DNA of 64,000 nucleotides from Gemmatimonadaceae bacterium (GTDB lineage Bacteria; Gemmatimonadota; Gemmatimonadetes; Gemmatimonadales; Gemmatimonadaceae): positions 1 through 64,000 of the forward strand of contig JACMLX010000149.1 in assembly GCA_014379355.1 (NCBI GenBank), in the 5' to 3' direction. Both the position numbers and the translations under genes were made by a program. The notes under the pieces are model-generated. The model did not search any database, was not told the origin of the DNA, and worked only from the letters and a program-made list of their open reading frames with translations. The stretch's first letter is position 1; each line of letters starts with the position of its first letter. Below, in pieces: positions 7,808 to 16,021 of this stretch.

Positions 7808-8773
7808 TCAGTCTGACAGCCTGCGCTGTTCCGGCACCAGCGATCGATGCATGGCCATCGCGGCAACGGCGCCGGCGGCCGCAGCCCTGATGGCCAACTG
7901 CGGCCCCGGCGTGATGTCGCCAGCGGCGAACACGCCGCTGACGGACGTCGCGAAATGTTCGGTGACCGTGATGTGCCCGTGCGTGTCACGCGCACAACCG
8001 AGCTGCACGCCGAGGTCGTCCGCGGGACGCTGTGCGATCGTGAAGAACAGTTTGTCGATCTCGAGCGCGTCGCCTGTCGCGAGAATGAGGCCCGTGATTT
8101 CGGTTCCTGCGTGCTCGAGCCGGACGATTGGCTCCGTGCGCACGCCGATACCGCAGCCATCGAGCTTTCGCTGCAGTTCGTCATCGTCGAAGTCCGGGGC
8201 GCTTCCGTTCGTGGCGATGACGATGTCCGACGTCCAGGTTGTCAGCGCAAGCGCCATCGCGACCGCTCGGCGACCATTCCCGATGACGGCCACACGTTTG
8301 CCTCGTGCGTCGTAGCCGTCGCAATCGGGACACACGTGCGCGTTGGCACCGTAGACCTGACTGAGCCCCGGAATGTCGGGCCACACGTCACGCATTCCGA
8401 TCGCGACAAGCACGCGGCGTACATGGACGGCCGGATGTCCGTCGATGTCGAACGCGAACAGGCCGTCATGGTCGTCGCGCACTGGTGCAACTCCGACGGA
8501 TGCAACGCGACTGACCGCGGCATCGATCAGCGTCACGCCGTACGAGCGAAGCTCCGTGCGACCGTCGCCGCGCAATTCGACAGGCCGCACGCCGCGCATG
8601 CCGAGGTACCCGTTGATGCTGCGGGTTTCCCAGTTGCGCGGATCACCGCTATCGACCAGGACAACGCTCCGACCGTACCGGGCGCTCCAGATCGCCGCGG
8701 TGAGGCCGGCGGGTCCGCCGCCGACGATTCCGATGTCGAAGACCGGCGTGGCGGAATGATCCAAATTCGTCAT
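7808..8773 (-). CDS. Thioredoxin-reductase-like FAD-dependent oxidoreductase
   Basis: This 321-residue flavoprotein has the FAD-binding motif GIVGGGPAGLTAA at residues 15-27, a redox-active CPDC pair (Cys148, Cys151) within HVCPDCDGYDARG, and the second FAD motif SGVFAAGD near residue 285. The order and length are those of the bacterial thioredoxin reductase family. The second nucleotide motif reads VIGNGRRA instead of the usual GGGDSA, so NADPH may not be the electron donor, as in ferredoxin- or deeply-rooted TrxR-like enzymes (inference). No thioredoxin gene is adjacent. A short hairpin (7804-7818) overlaps the stop codon. Confidence 0.85.
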   Translation of the reverse strand: MTNLDHSATPVFDIGIVGGGPAGLTAAIWSARYGRSVVLVDSGDPRNWETRSINGYLGMRGVRPVELRGDGRTELRSYGVTLIDAAVSRVASVGVAPVRDDHDGLFAFDIDGHPAVHVRRVLVAIGMRDVWPDIPGLSQVYGANAHVCPDCDGYDARGKRVAVIGNGRRAVAMALALTTWTSDIVIATNGSAPDFDDDELQRKLDGCGIGVRTEPIVRLEHAGTEITGLILATGDALEIDKLFFTIAQRPADDLGVQLGCARDTHGHITVTEHFATSVSGVFAAGDITPGPQLAIRAAAAGAVAAMAMHRSLVPEQRRLSD

Positions 8774-9112
8774 GTCAGCTCATCGGGCAAGAATCAGTCC
8801 GGGTCGTTGCGGGATTTCCATCGGCGACGTTCCCGCGTGGGCCGGCAATCCGATGCGGACGACGCGGGAGTGCCGGTCATGTTGCACTGCGATCACGCGC
8901 ACGCTGCCGAGCGATCTTGTGCGTCGGGAAGCAGGGTTGCAGGATATCTCGGTCGCGTGGATGCGGCTCCATTCTCGATGGGCGCCCACGGTCAGTCGTT
9001 TCGCGCATCGATGACCGGGTCCGAAGGGTCGGGGCGGAATACGCTGAGCTGCGATTTCCTCTCGAGCACACGATCCTCGCCCACGTCGCATTCGTGCAGC
9101 AGGAGCTCAAAT
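8774..9112. other. Intergenic region, no recognised gene
   Basis: Between the divergent flavoprotein and the metzincin-like peptidase there are about 340 bases. The plus-strand frame of the peptidase stays open across this region and well into the flavoprotein, but the translation has no family similarity. It probably carries the promoters of both genes; no clear boxes were identified. Confidence 0.35.
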
Positions 9113-10027
9113 ATGGCACGGTTCGTTCAGATGCTCCAGAAGTCCGGCGTATTCGCCGACCAGAACTTCATGATCGTTCCGCAGGGGGGATTCAATCTCG
9201 TTTACCTGCGCGATTCGGCGGGCTTCCAGATCATGCATGACCGCCGCCTGAAAGTGCACGACGTGAAAGCCGATCAGGTGGAGCGGATCGCGACGGAATA
9301 TCTGAGGGCACGCGAGGGCAGTCCAGGCAGCATCGACCGTCTCCTGCAATTGCGGACGGTGATGCACAACAGCGTGAACAAGTCGGCCCGGGGAAAGTTG
9401 CTGCAGGTCTGGGCCAACGGGTCCGGCATTCCGGTCCTGACTGCGAAGAGTGGCACGGTTTCACTGAAATTGGACGTTGCCATTCTCCGACGAAAGGAAT
9501 ACACGGTTTCGTTCAAGTTCCTGAAGCACACGATGCCGGCCGGCGCACTTGTTCCGGCGACCACGTTGACGACCGAGTCGACGTCGACCTGGATGAACAA
9601 GCTGAACTGGATATTCGGAGCACAGGCGAACGTCTACTTCAAGTCGATCGATGCCGCATGGGTGACGCTCCGGACCACGGCAAGTCAACCGATGACATTC
9701 GAGGAATTCGAGCAGTCGCTCATCCCTCACAAGCACAAGGACGCTGCCCTGACCTGTTTTCTGGTCGGCAAGTACAAGGGCGCCAACTCCGGCTCCGAGG
9801 CAGCAGGCACGTATTCACCATCGCACAAGGTGTGCGTGCTCGACGATGGTCCGACCCACGGAATTTTCGATGACCTGAACTTCGACTCGTTCATCGGTGT
9901 GATGGCGCATGAGTTCACGCACTTCGCAGGTGGTAATCATCACAACAGAGGTCGATTCCTGATGTCACACGGAATCGAAACGCTGGACTTCGACAAGCAG
10001 CTGGTCGTGGAGCTGAATGCCTGGTGA
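9113..10027 (+). CDS. Metzincin-like zinc metallopeptidase, unknown family
   Basis: This 304-residue protein contains the complete extended zinc motif HEFTHFAGGNH at residues 266-276 (HExxHxxGxxH: two histidines and Glu267, then a third histidine after the glycine), and Met284 in MSHG downstream is well placed for a metzincin Met-turn. The start at 9113 has AGGAG twelve bases ahead. There is no signal peptide, so the protein is either cytoplasmic or exported by another route. The first 250 residues match nothing I know. The catalytic motif sits almost at the C-terminus, with only about 28 residues after it, which is unusual. The following dioxygenase gene is on the same strand 126 bases away. 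Confidence 0.75.
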   Translation: MARFVQMLQKSGVFADQNFMIVPQGGFNLVYLRDSAGFQIMHDRRLKVHDVKADQVERIATEYLRAREGSPGSIDRLLQLRTVMHNSVNKSARGKLLQVWANGSGIPVLTAKSGTVSLKLDVAILRRKEYTVSFKFLKHTMPAGALVPATTLTTESTSTWMNKLNWIFGAQANVYFKSIDAAWVTLRTTASQPMTFEEFEQSLIPHKHKDAALTCFLVGKYKGANSGSEAAGTYSPSHKVCVLDDGPTHGIFDDLNFDSFIGVMAHEFTHFAGGNHHNRGRFLMSHGIETLDFDKQLVVELNAW

Positions 10028-10153
10028 CGGCGCAATGGCGCCTTGAAACGATATTGGCGCAAATACCGGCGACTTCCGTCGTCTCACGACGATGCGTCGA
10101 CACCCACCTCCTCTTCATTCGAACACTCCGTTCCCGCATCCCATGAGGACGTC

Positions 10154-11161
10154 ATGCCGCTCCAGGCCGCCGCACCAGTGACGATGATTCCCGACAACGC
10201 GCACACCGACATCCCCGGCAATCCGTCGATGGCTGCCAGCAGCACGATCCGGCTGCGGGAGCATGGCGACCCGTCGACGCTGCGTGTGCTGTCCGCCGAC
10301 GACTGGGCGTTCTGGAAGCACAACGGCTATGTCGTCGTGAAGAACGTCGTGCCGCGCGAGCAGGTCGAGCGCCTTGCGTCGCTGCTCTGGGAATTCGAGG
10401 AGAAGGATCCGGCCGACCCGTCGACCTGGTATGCCCCCCCGCGCGCCGAGATGAAGATGAAGGAGCTCACCAACAGCGGGATGGTGGAGCTCTACAATCA
10501 TCAGTTCGAGTGGGACAATCGCTCCGCGCCGCGCCTGTACGATGCGTTCGTCGACATCTGGGGCACGGAGAAGCTGTGGGTGACAATCGATCGCGCGAAC
10601 CTCAACCTGCCGGTGCGTCCGGACTTCGAGTTCAAGGGCTTCATCCACTGGGATTACGACCCGGAAACCAGGCCACAGAACGTGCAGGGTGTACTTGCAC
10701 TCGCTGACCAGACGGATGAGAACATGGGCGGCTTCCAGTGTATTCCGGAACTCTTCCGCACCTATGACACATGGAAGCTCACGCAGCCGGCGGATCGTGA
10801 TCGCTTCAAGCCGGACGTGACCGGTTTCGACATCGTGAAGGTGACGATGGAGGCGGGCGACCTGCTGATCTTCAACAGCTCGGAGCCACACGGCATCCGC
10901 CCGAATCGATCGGTCGACAAGGTCCGGATGGCGCAGTACATCTCGATGTCGCCGGCGCAGGAGGAGAACTCGGCACTGCGCGAGTGGCGCATTGCGTCAT
11001 GGCGCGATCGTCGCGCGCCGGAAGGCCACGCCTTTCCCGGCGATCCGCGCAACTGGGAACAGACGCGTTACGACACGGCGGTGCTCACGCCGCTGGGCGA
11101 GCGGCTGCTCGGCCTCGAATCGTGGGAGAGTCCTGCCAGGGCCGCCGCTCAGGCGCCCTGA
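10154..11161 (+). CDS. Phytanoyl-CoA dioxygenase (PhyH) family protein
   Basis: This 335-residue Fe(II)/2-oxoglutarate-dependent oxygenase shows the facial triad: HWD at residues 165-167 and the distal His246 in SSEPHGIRPNR, with Arg249 or Arg252 available for 2-oxoglutarate. The N-terminal DDWAFWKHNGYVVVKNVVP is the typical PhyH start. The ATG at 10154 was preferred over a TTG at 10043 because of a nearby TGAGGA and because the upstream residues are low in similarity. PhyH proteins hydroxylate small molecules or lipids; the substrate is unknown. A small 7-base hairpin (11213-11229) lies downstream. Confidence 0.85.
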   Translation: MPLQAAAPVTMIPDNAHTDIPGNPSMAASSTIRLREHGDPSTLRVLSADDWAFWKHNGYVVVKNVVPREQVERLASLLWEFEEKDPADPSTWYAPPRAEMKMKELTNSGMVELYNHQFEWDNRSAPRLYDAFVDIWGTEKLWVTIDRANLNLPVRPDFEFKGFIHWDYDPETRPQNVQGVLALADQTDENMGGFQCIPELFRTYDTWKLTQPADRDRFKPDVTGFDIVKVTMEAGDLLIFNSSEPHGIRPNRSVDKVRMAQYISMSPAQEENSALREWRIASWRDRRAPEGHAFPGDPRNWEQTRYDTAVLTPLGERLLGLESWESPARAAAQAP

Positions 11162-11212
11162 GATTGTCGTCACGGCCGAAACGATCGACGTGACCATCTC
11201 GGTTTGGTGACT

Positions 11213-11229
11213 GACTGGAATATCCAGTC
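11213..11229. terminator. Short hairpin downstream of the PhyH gene
   Basis: GACTGGA and TCCAGTC form a 7-base stem with an ATA loop 52 bases after the stop of the dioxygenase. The stem is short and no T-tract follows, so termination is only a possibility; it could also be a protein-binding site upstream of the ABC-transporter operon that starts at 11312. Confidence 0.3.
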
Positions 11230-11311
11230 GTTATAGGCGTGCGATACACCAGCGACCCACCCCGCTGGCACCCGCTCGACCTCGCGCGCCCACCCACCGA
11301 AATACCTGGTC

Positions 11312-12955
11312 ATGCGACCCTCAACGTACACCCGGCTCTCCGCAGCGCTTGTCTCCTGTCTGACTATCGCCGCCTGCGCACGATCGGACGCCGGACAGGA
11401 GTCCGCCCGGGCCAGCGTCATCACGATTTCGGCCGCCGCCGATGCCGACGCGCTCATTCCGCCGCTGGTCAGCACCACGCAAGGCAAGCAGGCGGTCGAC
11501 ATGCTCTTCGACTTCCTCGCCGAAGCGAAGACGCCGATCTCGACGAGCGGTGATGGCGGATTCGGTCCGCAACTGGCGACGCGCTGGCAGTGGGCCGCTG
11601 ACTCGCTGTCGATCGCCTTCTCGATCGATCCGCGCGCCCGATGGCACGATGGGGCACCGGTGCGCGCGAGCGACGTGCGTTTCTCGTTCGCCCTGTTCAC
11701 CGATCCGAAGGTCGCGTCGATACACGCCGGCAATTTCGTCGGGATCGATTCGGTGAGCGTGCGCGATTCGCTCACGGCGGTCGTGTGGTGGCATGCGCGC
11801 TCACCGGAACAGTTCTTCCAGGTTGCGTACAATCTCGCGATCATGCCCGAGCACCTGCTCGGCGCGGTTCCGCGCGATTCGCTGCTGCGGTCGTCATTCG
11901 CCGATCATCCGGTGGGTTCCGGCCGGTATCGCTTCGCGCAGTGGCAGCGCCAGCACAACCTCGTGATCGAGGCGGATACCGCGAACTATCGTGGCGCGCC
12001 GTCGGCGGCGCGCGTCGTGTGGATCGTCGCGGCGGATCCGACCGCGGCGAGCCTGAGTGTGCTCGCCGGACAGGCCGATGTGCTCGAGTTCGTGCGCGGC
12101 GATGCATTCACGCAGGCGCGCAAATCGTCGCGTGTGCGCACCGTGGAATACGGTTCGCTCGACTACGGCTACATGCTGTTCAACTACACGCGTGCGGTCG
12201 CGGGCACGCCGCATCTCTTCGCCGATCACGCCCTGCGAGTGGCGCTCACGCGGAGCATCGATCGCGCGTCGGTCATCGCCAACGCGCTCGACTCGCTCGG
12301 TCGCGTGGCCCTCGGTCCGTTCACACGGGCCACCGACGGCGTCGATTCCACGATGCGCGAGATCGCATTCGATTCGGCGAGAGCAGGGCAGGTACTCGAT
12401 TCACTGGGCTGGTTGCGCGATTCAAAGGATGGCTTGCGCCACCGCAACGGCCGAGTGCTGCGCTTCAGCGTGATGGTCCCCTCGGTGAGTGCCACTCGGC
12501 AGCGGATCGCCGTCCTCCTGCAATCACAATTCAAGGCCGCCGGTATTCAGATCGACATCGATGCCGTCGAGCCACACGTGTACAGCGCGCGACTCGCCAA
12601 GGGTGACTTCGACGCCGCACTCAACGCCTGGCGCACGGATCCGAGTCCGGCCACGATTCGTCAGGTCTGGGCCACCGTGCACGGCAAGGACGTGCAGGCG
12701 AACTTCGGGCGTTACTCGAATCCCGGCTTCGATACCGTGATCGACAGCGCCGCTTCGACGTTCGATCCCGCGCGCCGGCGTGCCTACTATGCGCGCGCAT
12801 ATCAGGACATCGTCGACGATGCCGCCGCGATCTGGCTGTATGAGCCTCGCAACTTTGCGGTCGTGAGCAATCGCGTGACACCCGTCGGCATGCGCGGCGA
12901 CGCGTGGTGGGCCGCGTTACCCGACTGGCGTGTCACTGAGGCGGCCCAGCCCTGA
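11312..12955 (+). CDS. Peptide/nickel-type ABC transporter substrate-binding lipoprotein
   Basis: This 547-residue protein belongs to the family-5 extracellular solute-binding proteins (oligopeptide, dipeptide or nickel type). The N-terminus is a lipoprotein signal with lipobox TIAAC (Cys22), so the protein is anchored in the membrane facing outwards. Family features include the early DGGFGPQLATRW segment, ARWHDGAPVRASDVRFSF and the late AYQDIVDDAAAIWLYEP. Two permease genes follow directly on the same strand (7- and 7-base gaps), giving an operon. Substrate specificity cannot be assigned. Confidence 0.92.
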   Translation: MRPSTYTRLSAALVSCLTIAACARSDAGQESARASVITISAAADADALIPPLVSTTQGKQAVDMLFDFLAEAKTPISTSGDGGFGPQLATRWQWAADSLSIAFSIDPRARWHDGAPVRASDVRFSFALFTDPKVASIHAGNFVGIDSVSVRDSLTAVVWWHARSPEQFFQVAYNLAIMPEHLLGAVPRDSLLRSSFADHPVGSGRYRFAQWQRQHNLVIEADTANYRGAPSAARVVWIVAADPTAASLSVLAGQADVLEFVRGDAFTQARKSSRVRTVEYGSLDYGYMLFNYTRAVAGTPHLFADHALRVALTRSIDRASVIANALDSLGRVALGPFTRATDGVDSTMREIAFDSARAGQVLDSLGWLRDSKDGLRHRNGRVLRFSVMVPSVSATRQRIAVLLQSQFKAAGIQIDIDAVEPHVYSARLAKGDFDAALNAWRTDPSPATIRQVWATVHGKDVQANFGRYSNPGFDTVIDSAASTFDPARRRAYYARAYQDIVDDAAAIWLYEPRNFAVVSNRVTPVGMRGDAWWAALPDWRVTEAAQP

Positions 12956-12962
12956 CGTCGAG

Positions 12963-13934
12963 ATGGCATCATTTCTCGTCCGTCGCCTGCTGCATGCGAT
13001 AGCGGTGATGGCCGTCGCCGTCACGCTGGGCTTCGCGCTCGTGCATCTCGCGCCGGGCGACGCGATGACGGGCAGTGTGACGCAGGCCGACCGCAGCAGC
13101 GAGGCGCGCGACCGACTGCGCACCAGGGCGGGACTCGATCAGCCGCTGACCACGCAGTACGCGCGGTTCGTGCGCGGGGCGATGCGTGGTGATCTCGGAC
13201 GTTCCTTCGTCAGCGATCAGCCCGTCGTGACGATCGTCGGCGCGGCGTTGCGGAACAGCCTCGTCTTGTCGGCCGCCGGGTTGTGTGCGGCCATCCTTCT
13301 CGGGCTCGGCGTCGGCAGCGCGCAAGGTTGGTATCCGGCGAATCGCGTGTGGCGCGTACTCGGACGCACGCTGACGGCGCTGTACGCGGTGCCGGAGTTC
13401 GTGCTGGCGATCGGATTGATCGGCCTGCTCGCGTACGGCGCGGGCTTGCTGCCGGTCGGCGGGATGAGCGATCCCGTCACGAGCCTGCTCGGCAGCACCT
13501 CGGAGCGCTTTGTCGACGCCGCGCGACATCTATTGCTGCCGGCACTGACGCTGGCACTGGGGTGGGGCGCTGCCGTGGCACGGCAGCAACGTGCCGCGAT
13601 TGCGGCGAGTGCCGGCGACGATTTCATTCGCACCGCGCGCGCCAAGGGTCGCAGCGAGCGCGCTGCGCTCGTGTCGCACGCGCTGCCTGCCACGATTGCG
13701 CCCGTGATCGCGATCATCGGTCTGATGCTGCCGGCGATGGTCGGCGGTTCGTTCATCATCGAAGTCGTGTTTGCGTGGCCAGGCCTCGCGGTGGCCGTCG
13801 TGCACGCGGTGGCGCAGCGTGACGTGCCCGTCGTGAGCGGTGCCATTCTCGTGATCGCGCTGCTCGTCGCGTCGAGCAGCCTGCTGATCGATGTGCTGAT
13901 TCGCGCTGCGGATCCGCGTCAGCGCGCGGCGTAA
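12963..13934 (+). CDS. ABC transporter permease (DppB/OppB type)
   Basis: This 323-residue inner-membrane protein has about six hydrophobic segments, beginning with the DppB-type start FLVRRLLHAIAVMAVAVTLG and LVHLAPGDAM. The cytoplasmic EAA-like loop is RTARAKGRSERAALVSHALP near residues 225-245, where the ATPase should dock. The ATG at 12963 was chosen over an upstream GTG because it lies just after the stop of the binding-protein gene and starts the conserved sequence. It pairs with the permease at 13942. Confidence 0.92.
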   Translation: MASFLVRRLLHAIAVMAVAVTLGFALVHLAPGDAMTGSVTQADRSSEARDRLRTRAGLDQPLTTQYARFVRGAMRGDLGRSFVSDQPVVTIVGAALRNSLVLSAAGLCAAILLGLGVGSAQGWYPANRVWRVLGRTLTALYAVPEFVLAIGLIGLLAYGAGLLPVGGMSDPVTSLLGSTSERFVDAARHLLLPALTLALGWGAAVARQQRAAIAASAGDDFIRTARAKGRSERAALVSHALPATIAPVIAIIGLMLPAMVGGSFIIEVVFAWPGLAVAVVHAVAQRDVPVVSGAILVIALLVASSSLLIDVLIRAADPRQRAA

Positions 13935-13941
13935 ACACCCG

Positions 13942-14751
13942 ATGCGCGCTGCCATGACTCGACGTGCGCCGATCGTGCTCGTCGTCCTGATCGCGGCGTC
14001 GGCACTCCTCGCGCCGTGGCTGGCACCGCACGATCCCGCCGCGCAGCTCGACATCAGCCTGCTCAAGAATGTCGCGCCATCGTGGTCACATTGGCTCGGC
14101 ACCGATCCGTATTCACGCGACGTGCTGAGTCGCGCCATCTTCGGTGCGCGCACCTCGCTGAGCGTGGCCGCGCTGGCGACGACACTGGCGCTCATCGTCG
14201 GCTGTACGTGGGGCGCGGCCGCGGCGTCCATCAACGCGCGGCTTGGCGATGGCCTGATGTCGATGGTCGACGTGCTGCGGAGCACGCCACGCGTGCTGCT
14301 GTTCCTGGCCGTCGCCGTTCTGCTCGGCCCACTCGGGACGGTGTCGCTGGCGCTGGTCCTCGGTGTCACGGCGTGGACAGGGGTGAGTCGGCTCGTCTTC
14401 GTCCTCGTGCGCGAGATCAACACAAAGCCGTTCGTCGAGGCCGCGCGCGCGATGGGCGCCTCACGGTGGCTGTGTCTCCGTCGTCACGTCTTGCCGCAAC
14501 TGCTCGATCCGATCGCGGCCTCCGGCGCGCTGTTGCTCGCCGACCTGCTGGCGGTGGAAGCGGGGCTCTCCTTCATCGGACTCGGCGTCCGCCCGCCGCA
14601 GGCGAGCTGGGGCAGCATGCTGCAGGACGGATTGCCGTATATGCGGTCCGCCTGGTGGCTGACGGCGGTGCCGTCGCTGCTGTTGATAGTCACCGTGCTG
14701 AGCGCAGCAGCCATCGCCGACGGCCTCGAGCGGCCGCGATCGCGCGGTTGA
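13942..14751 (+). CDS. ABC transporter permease (DppC/OppC type)
   Basis: This 269-residue membrane protein is the second permease of the importer. It shows the DppC features LLAPWLAPHDP, HWLGTDPYSRDVLSRAIFGARTSL split over the first 70 residues, the EAA loop EAARAMGASRWLCLRRHVLP and FIGLGVRPPQASWG near the end. It follows the first permease by seven bases. No ATP-binding subunit (usually DppD/DppF next in order) follows; the next gene is an unrelated lipoprotein, so the ATPase must be encoded elsewhere or shared. Confidence 0.92.
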   Translation: MRAAMTRRAPIVLVVLIAASALLAPWLAPHDPAAQLDISLLKNVAPSWSHWLGTDPYSRDVLSRAIFGARTSLSVAALATTLALIVGCTWGAAAASINARLGDGLMSMVDVLRSTPRVLLFLAVAVLLGPLGTVSLALVLGVTAWTGVSRLVFVLVREINTKPFVEAARAMGASRWLCLRRHVLPQLLDPIAASGALLLADLLAVEAGLSFIGLGVRPPQASWGSMLQDGLPYMRSAWWLTAVPSLLLIVTVLSAAAIADGLERPRSRG

Positions 14752-15098
14752 GCTGGTCGCGGCGACATCCGCCGTAAGAACAGTTCTGAAAATCAGGCGC
14801 AAGAATGCCCGATTGAGCCGGGCCAGTGCGTTGCGCCCCGCCAAGAATCGTGCGATCCGCAATAGCTCAGTCTGCTATGCGAAAACCGTGCCACGCCGAC
14901 TTGCCTGCCCTCGGCACTTCGAACGGTCATCGCCGAAAAGGGCGATCTCCCGGGGGAATCCGGGTCACGACGACGAGAAACCCGACGAATTTCGAATGCT
15001 ATTGGAATGGCCGAGCCCGCCAGGCACGTGCCGTGCTCAACCATTAGAGCATTCCAGTCTTTTCTTCGGCTGTCCAACCCGCTCACACCCGAATCCAC
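14752..15098. other. Intergenic region, no recognised gene
   Basis: About 350 bases between the last permease gene and an unknown lipoprotein gene. No open frame with family similarity and no ATPase remnant were found. The sequence is less GC-rich than its surroundings in places (for example around 14780-14800 and 15045-15065), as expected for a promoter or untranslated region. Confidence 0.4.
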
Positions 15099-15797
15099 AT
15101 GAAACATCCCTTCACGTCTGTGCGTCGCCTTGCTGGCCTGAGTGCCCTGGTGCTGGCGGCGACCCTCACTGCCTGTTCCGACGCCACTGGACCGGATCAG
15201 GCAGATGCCGGACTACGTCGCTCCGGCTATCTGACGACATCAGCCGCAACGAAGAAGCTGATCGACATCAACTTCAACGTGCTTTACCCCGGACTTGCCA
15301 CGCAATACCCGAAGGTGTCGATCGTTGCCGACACCACGATGGAGAGCTTCATCGTGGACCCAAGGCTTGGCAGCATCGTCATTCTCGGCAAGAAGACGGA
15401 ACACATCATCGCAATGCCGGCGAACGCGCTCTGCAACCCGAAAACGAACTCGTACGGTCCGTCGGAGTGGCTGAAGCCGTGCACGCTCGCGACGACGCCG
15501 ATCAGATTCACCGTCAAGACGTGGATGGATGCCTCGGGCCGACCGCACGCGGAATTCCTGCCGGCCATTCGCTTCACGCCGGACAGCACCAAGAATGTTC
15601 GCTTGTACTTTCAGGATCCCGCGCTGAAGAACTACAGCGTCGTTTTCATTCCGTACTGCAACGCCGGAAACCTCTGCCTGAACGAAGCCACGCACGACCC
15701 GACGCTCGAGACCTACGTCTCCCCGCTGACCGGTGGCGGCTACTGGGTCTATCGCAAGCTGCGTCACTTCTCGGGTTACAACGTCACGGCGTTCTGA
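15099..15797 (+). CDS. Unknown lipoprotein
   Basis: This 232-residue protein has a lipoprotein signal: basic start MKHPFTSVRR, hydrophobic core and lipobox LTAC with Cys26, followed by SDATGP, a start often seen in Gemmatimonadota-type lipoproteins. The mature part looks like a beta-rich globular domain with four further cysteines, two around residues 108-128 (ALCNPK, KPCTLA) and two in PYCNAGNLCLN, which could form disulfides outside the cytoplasm. I do not recognise a family. There is no clear ribosome-binding site. A strong hairpin follows the gene. Confidence 0.82.
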   Translation: MKHPFTSVRRLAGLSALVLAATLTACSDATGPDQADAGLRRSGYLTTSAATKKLIDINFNVLYPGLATQYPKVSIVADTTMESFIVDPRLGSIVILGKKTEHIIAMPANALCNPKTNSYGPSEWLKPCTLATTPIRFTVKTWMDASGRPHAEFLPAIRFTPDSTKNVRLYFQDPALKNYSVVFIPYCNAGNLCLNEATHDPTLETYVSPLTGGGYWVYRKLRHFSGYNVTAF

Positions 15798-15818
15798 AGT
15801 CTGCGCGGCGACGTCAGT

Positions 15819-15850
15819 GCGGACGTGATGCGATTCAGCATCACGTCCGC
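15819..15850 (+). terminator. Hairpin terminator after the lipoprotein gene
   Basis: A perfect 13-base stem (GCGGACGTGATGC at 15819-15831 paired with 15838-15850) with a 6-base loop GATTCA starts 21 bases after the stop codon. Only a weak T-run (GTTT) follows. It is probably the transcription terminator of the lipoprotein gene. Confidence 0.7.
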
Positions 15851-16021
15851 GCGTCCGTTTCAGCGACACGTGTGGCGACCGCCACCATAACGCGGCGTGA
15901 CCGGATGCACTCCTGAGCCGTCAAGAAACGGCCGATGCTCTCGACGGGTCGCTGCCACCGGCGAACTGTCCTCCGTGCACTCCCACACGACGTCGCGCCA
16001 CCCATTCGTTCCACCCACGCA

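Noticed and set aside
7847-9112. 422-codon plus-strand extension upstream of the metzincin-like gene
   Set aside because: It runs antisense through the thioredoxin-reductase-like gene and its translation is Arg/Asp/His-rich with no family similarity; the real start is the ATG at 9113 with a ribosome-binding site.
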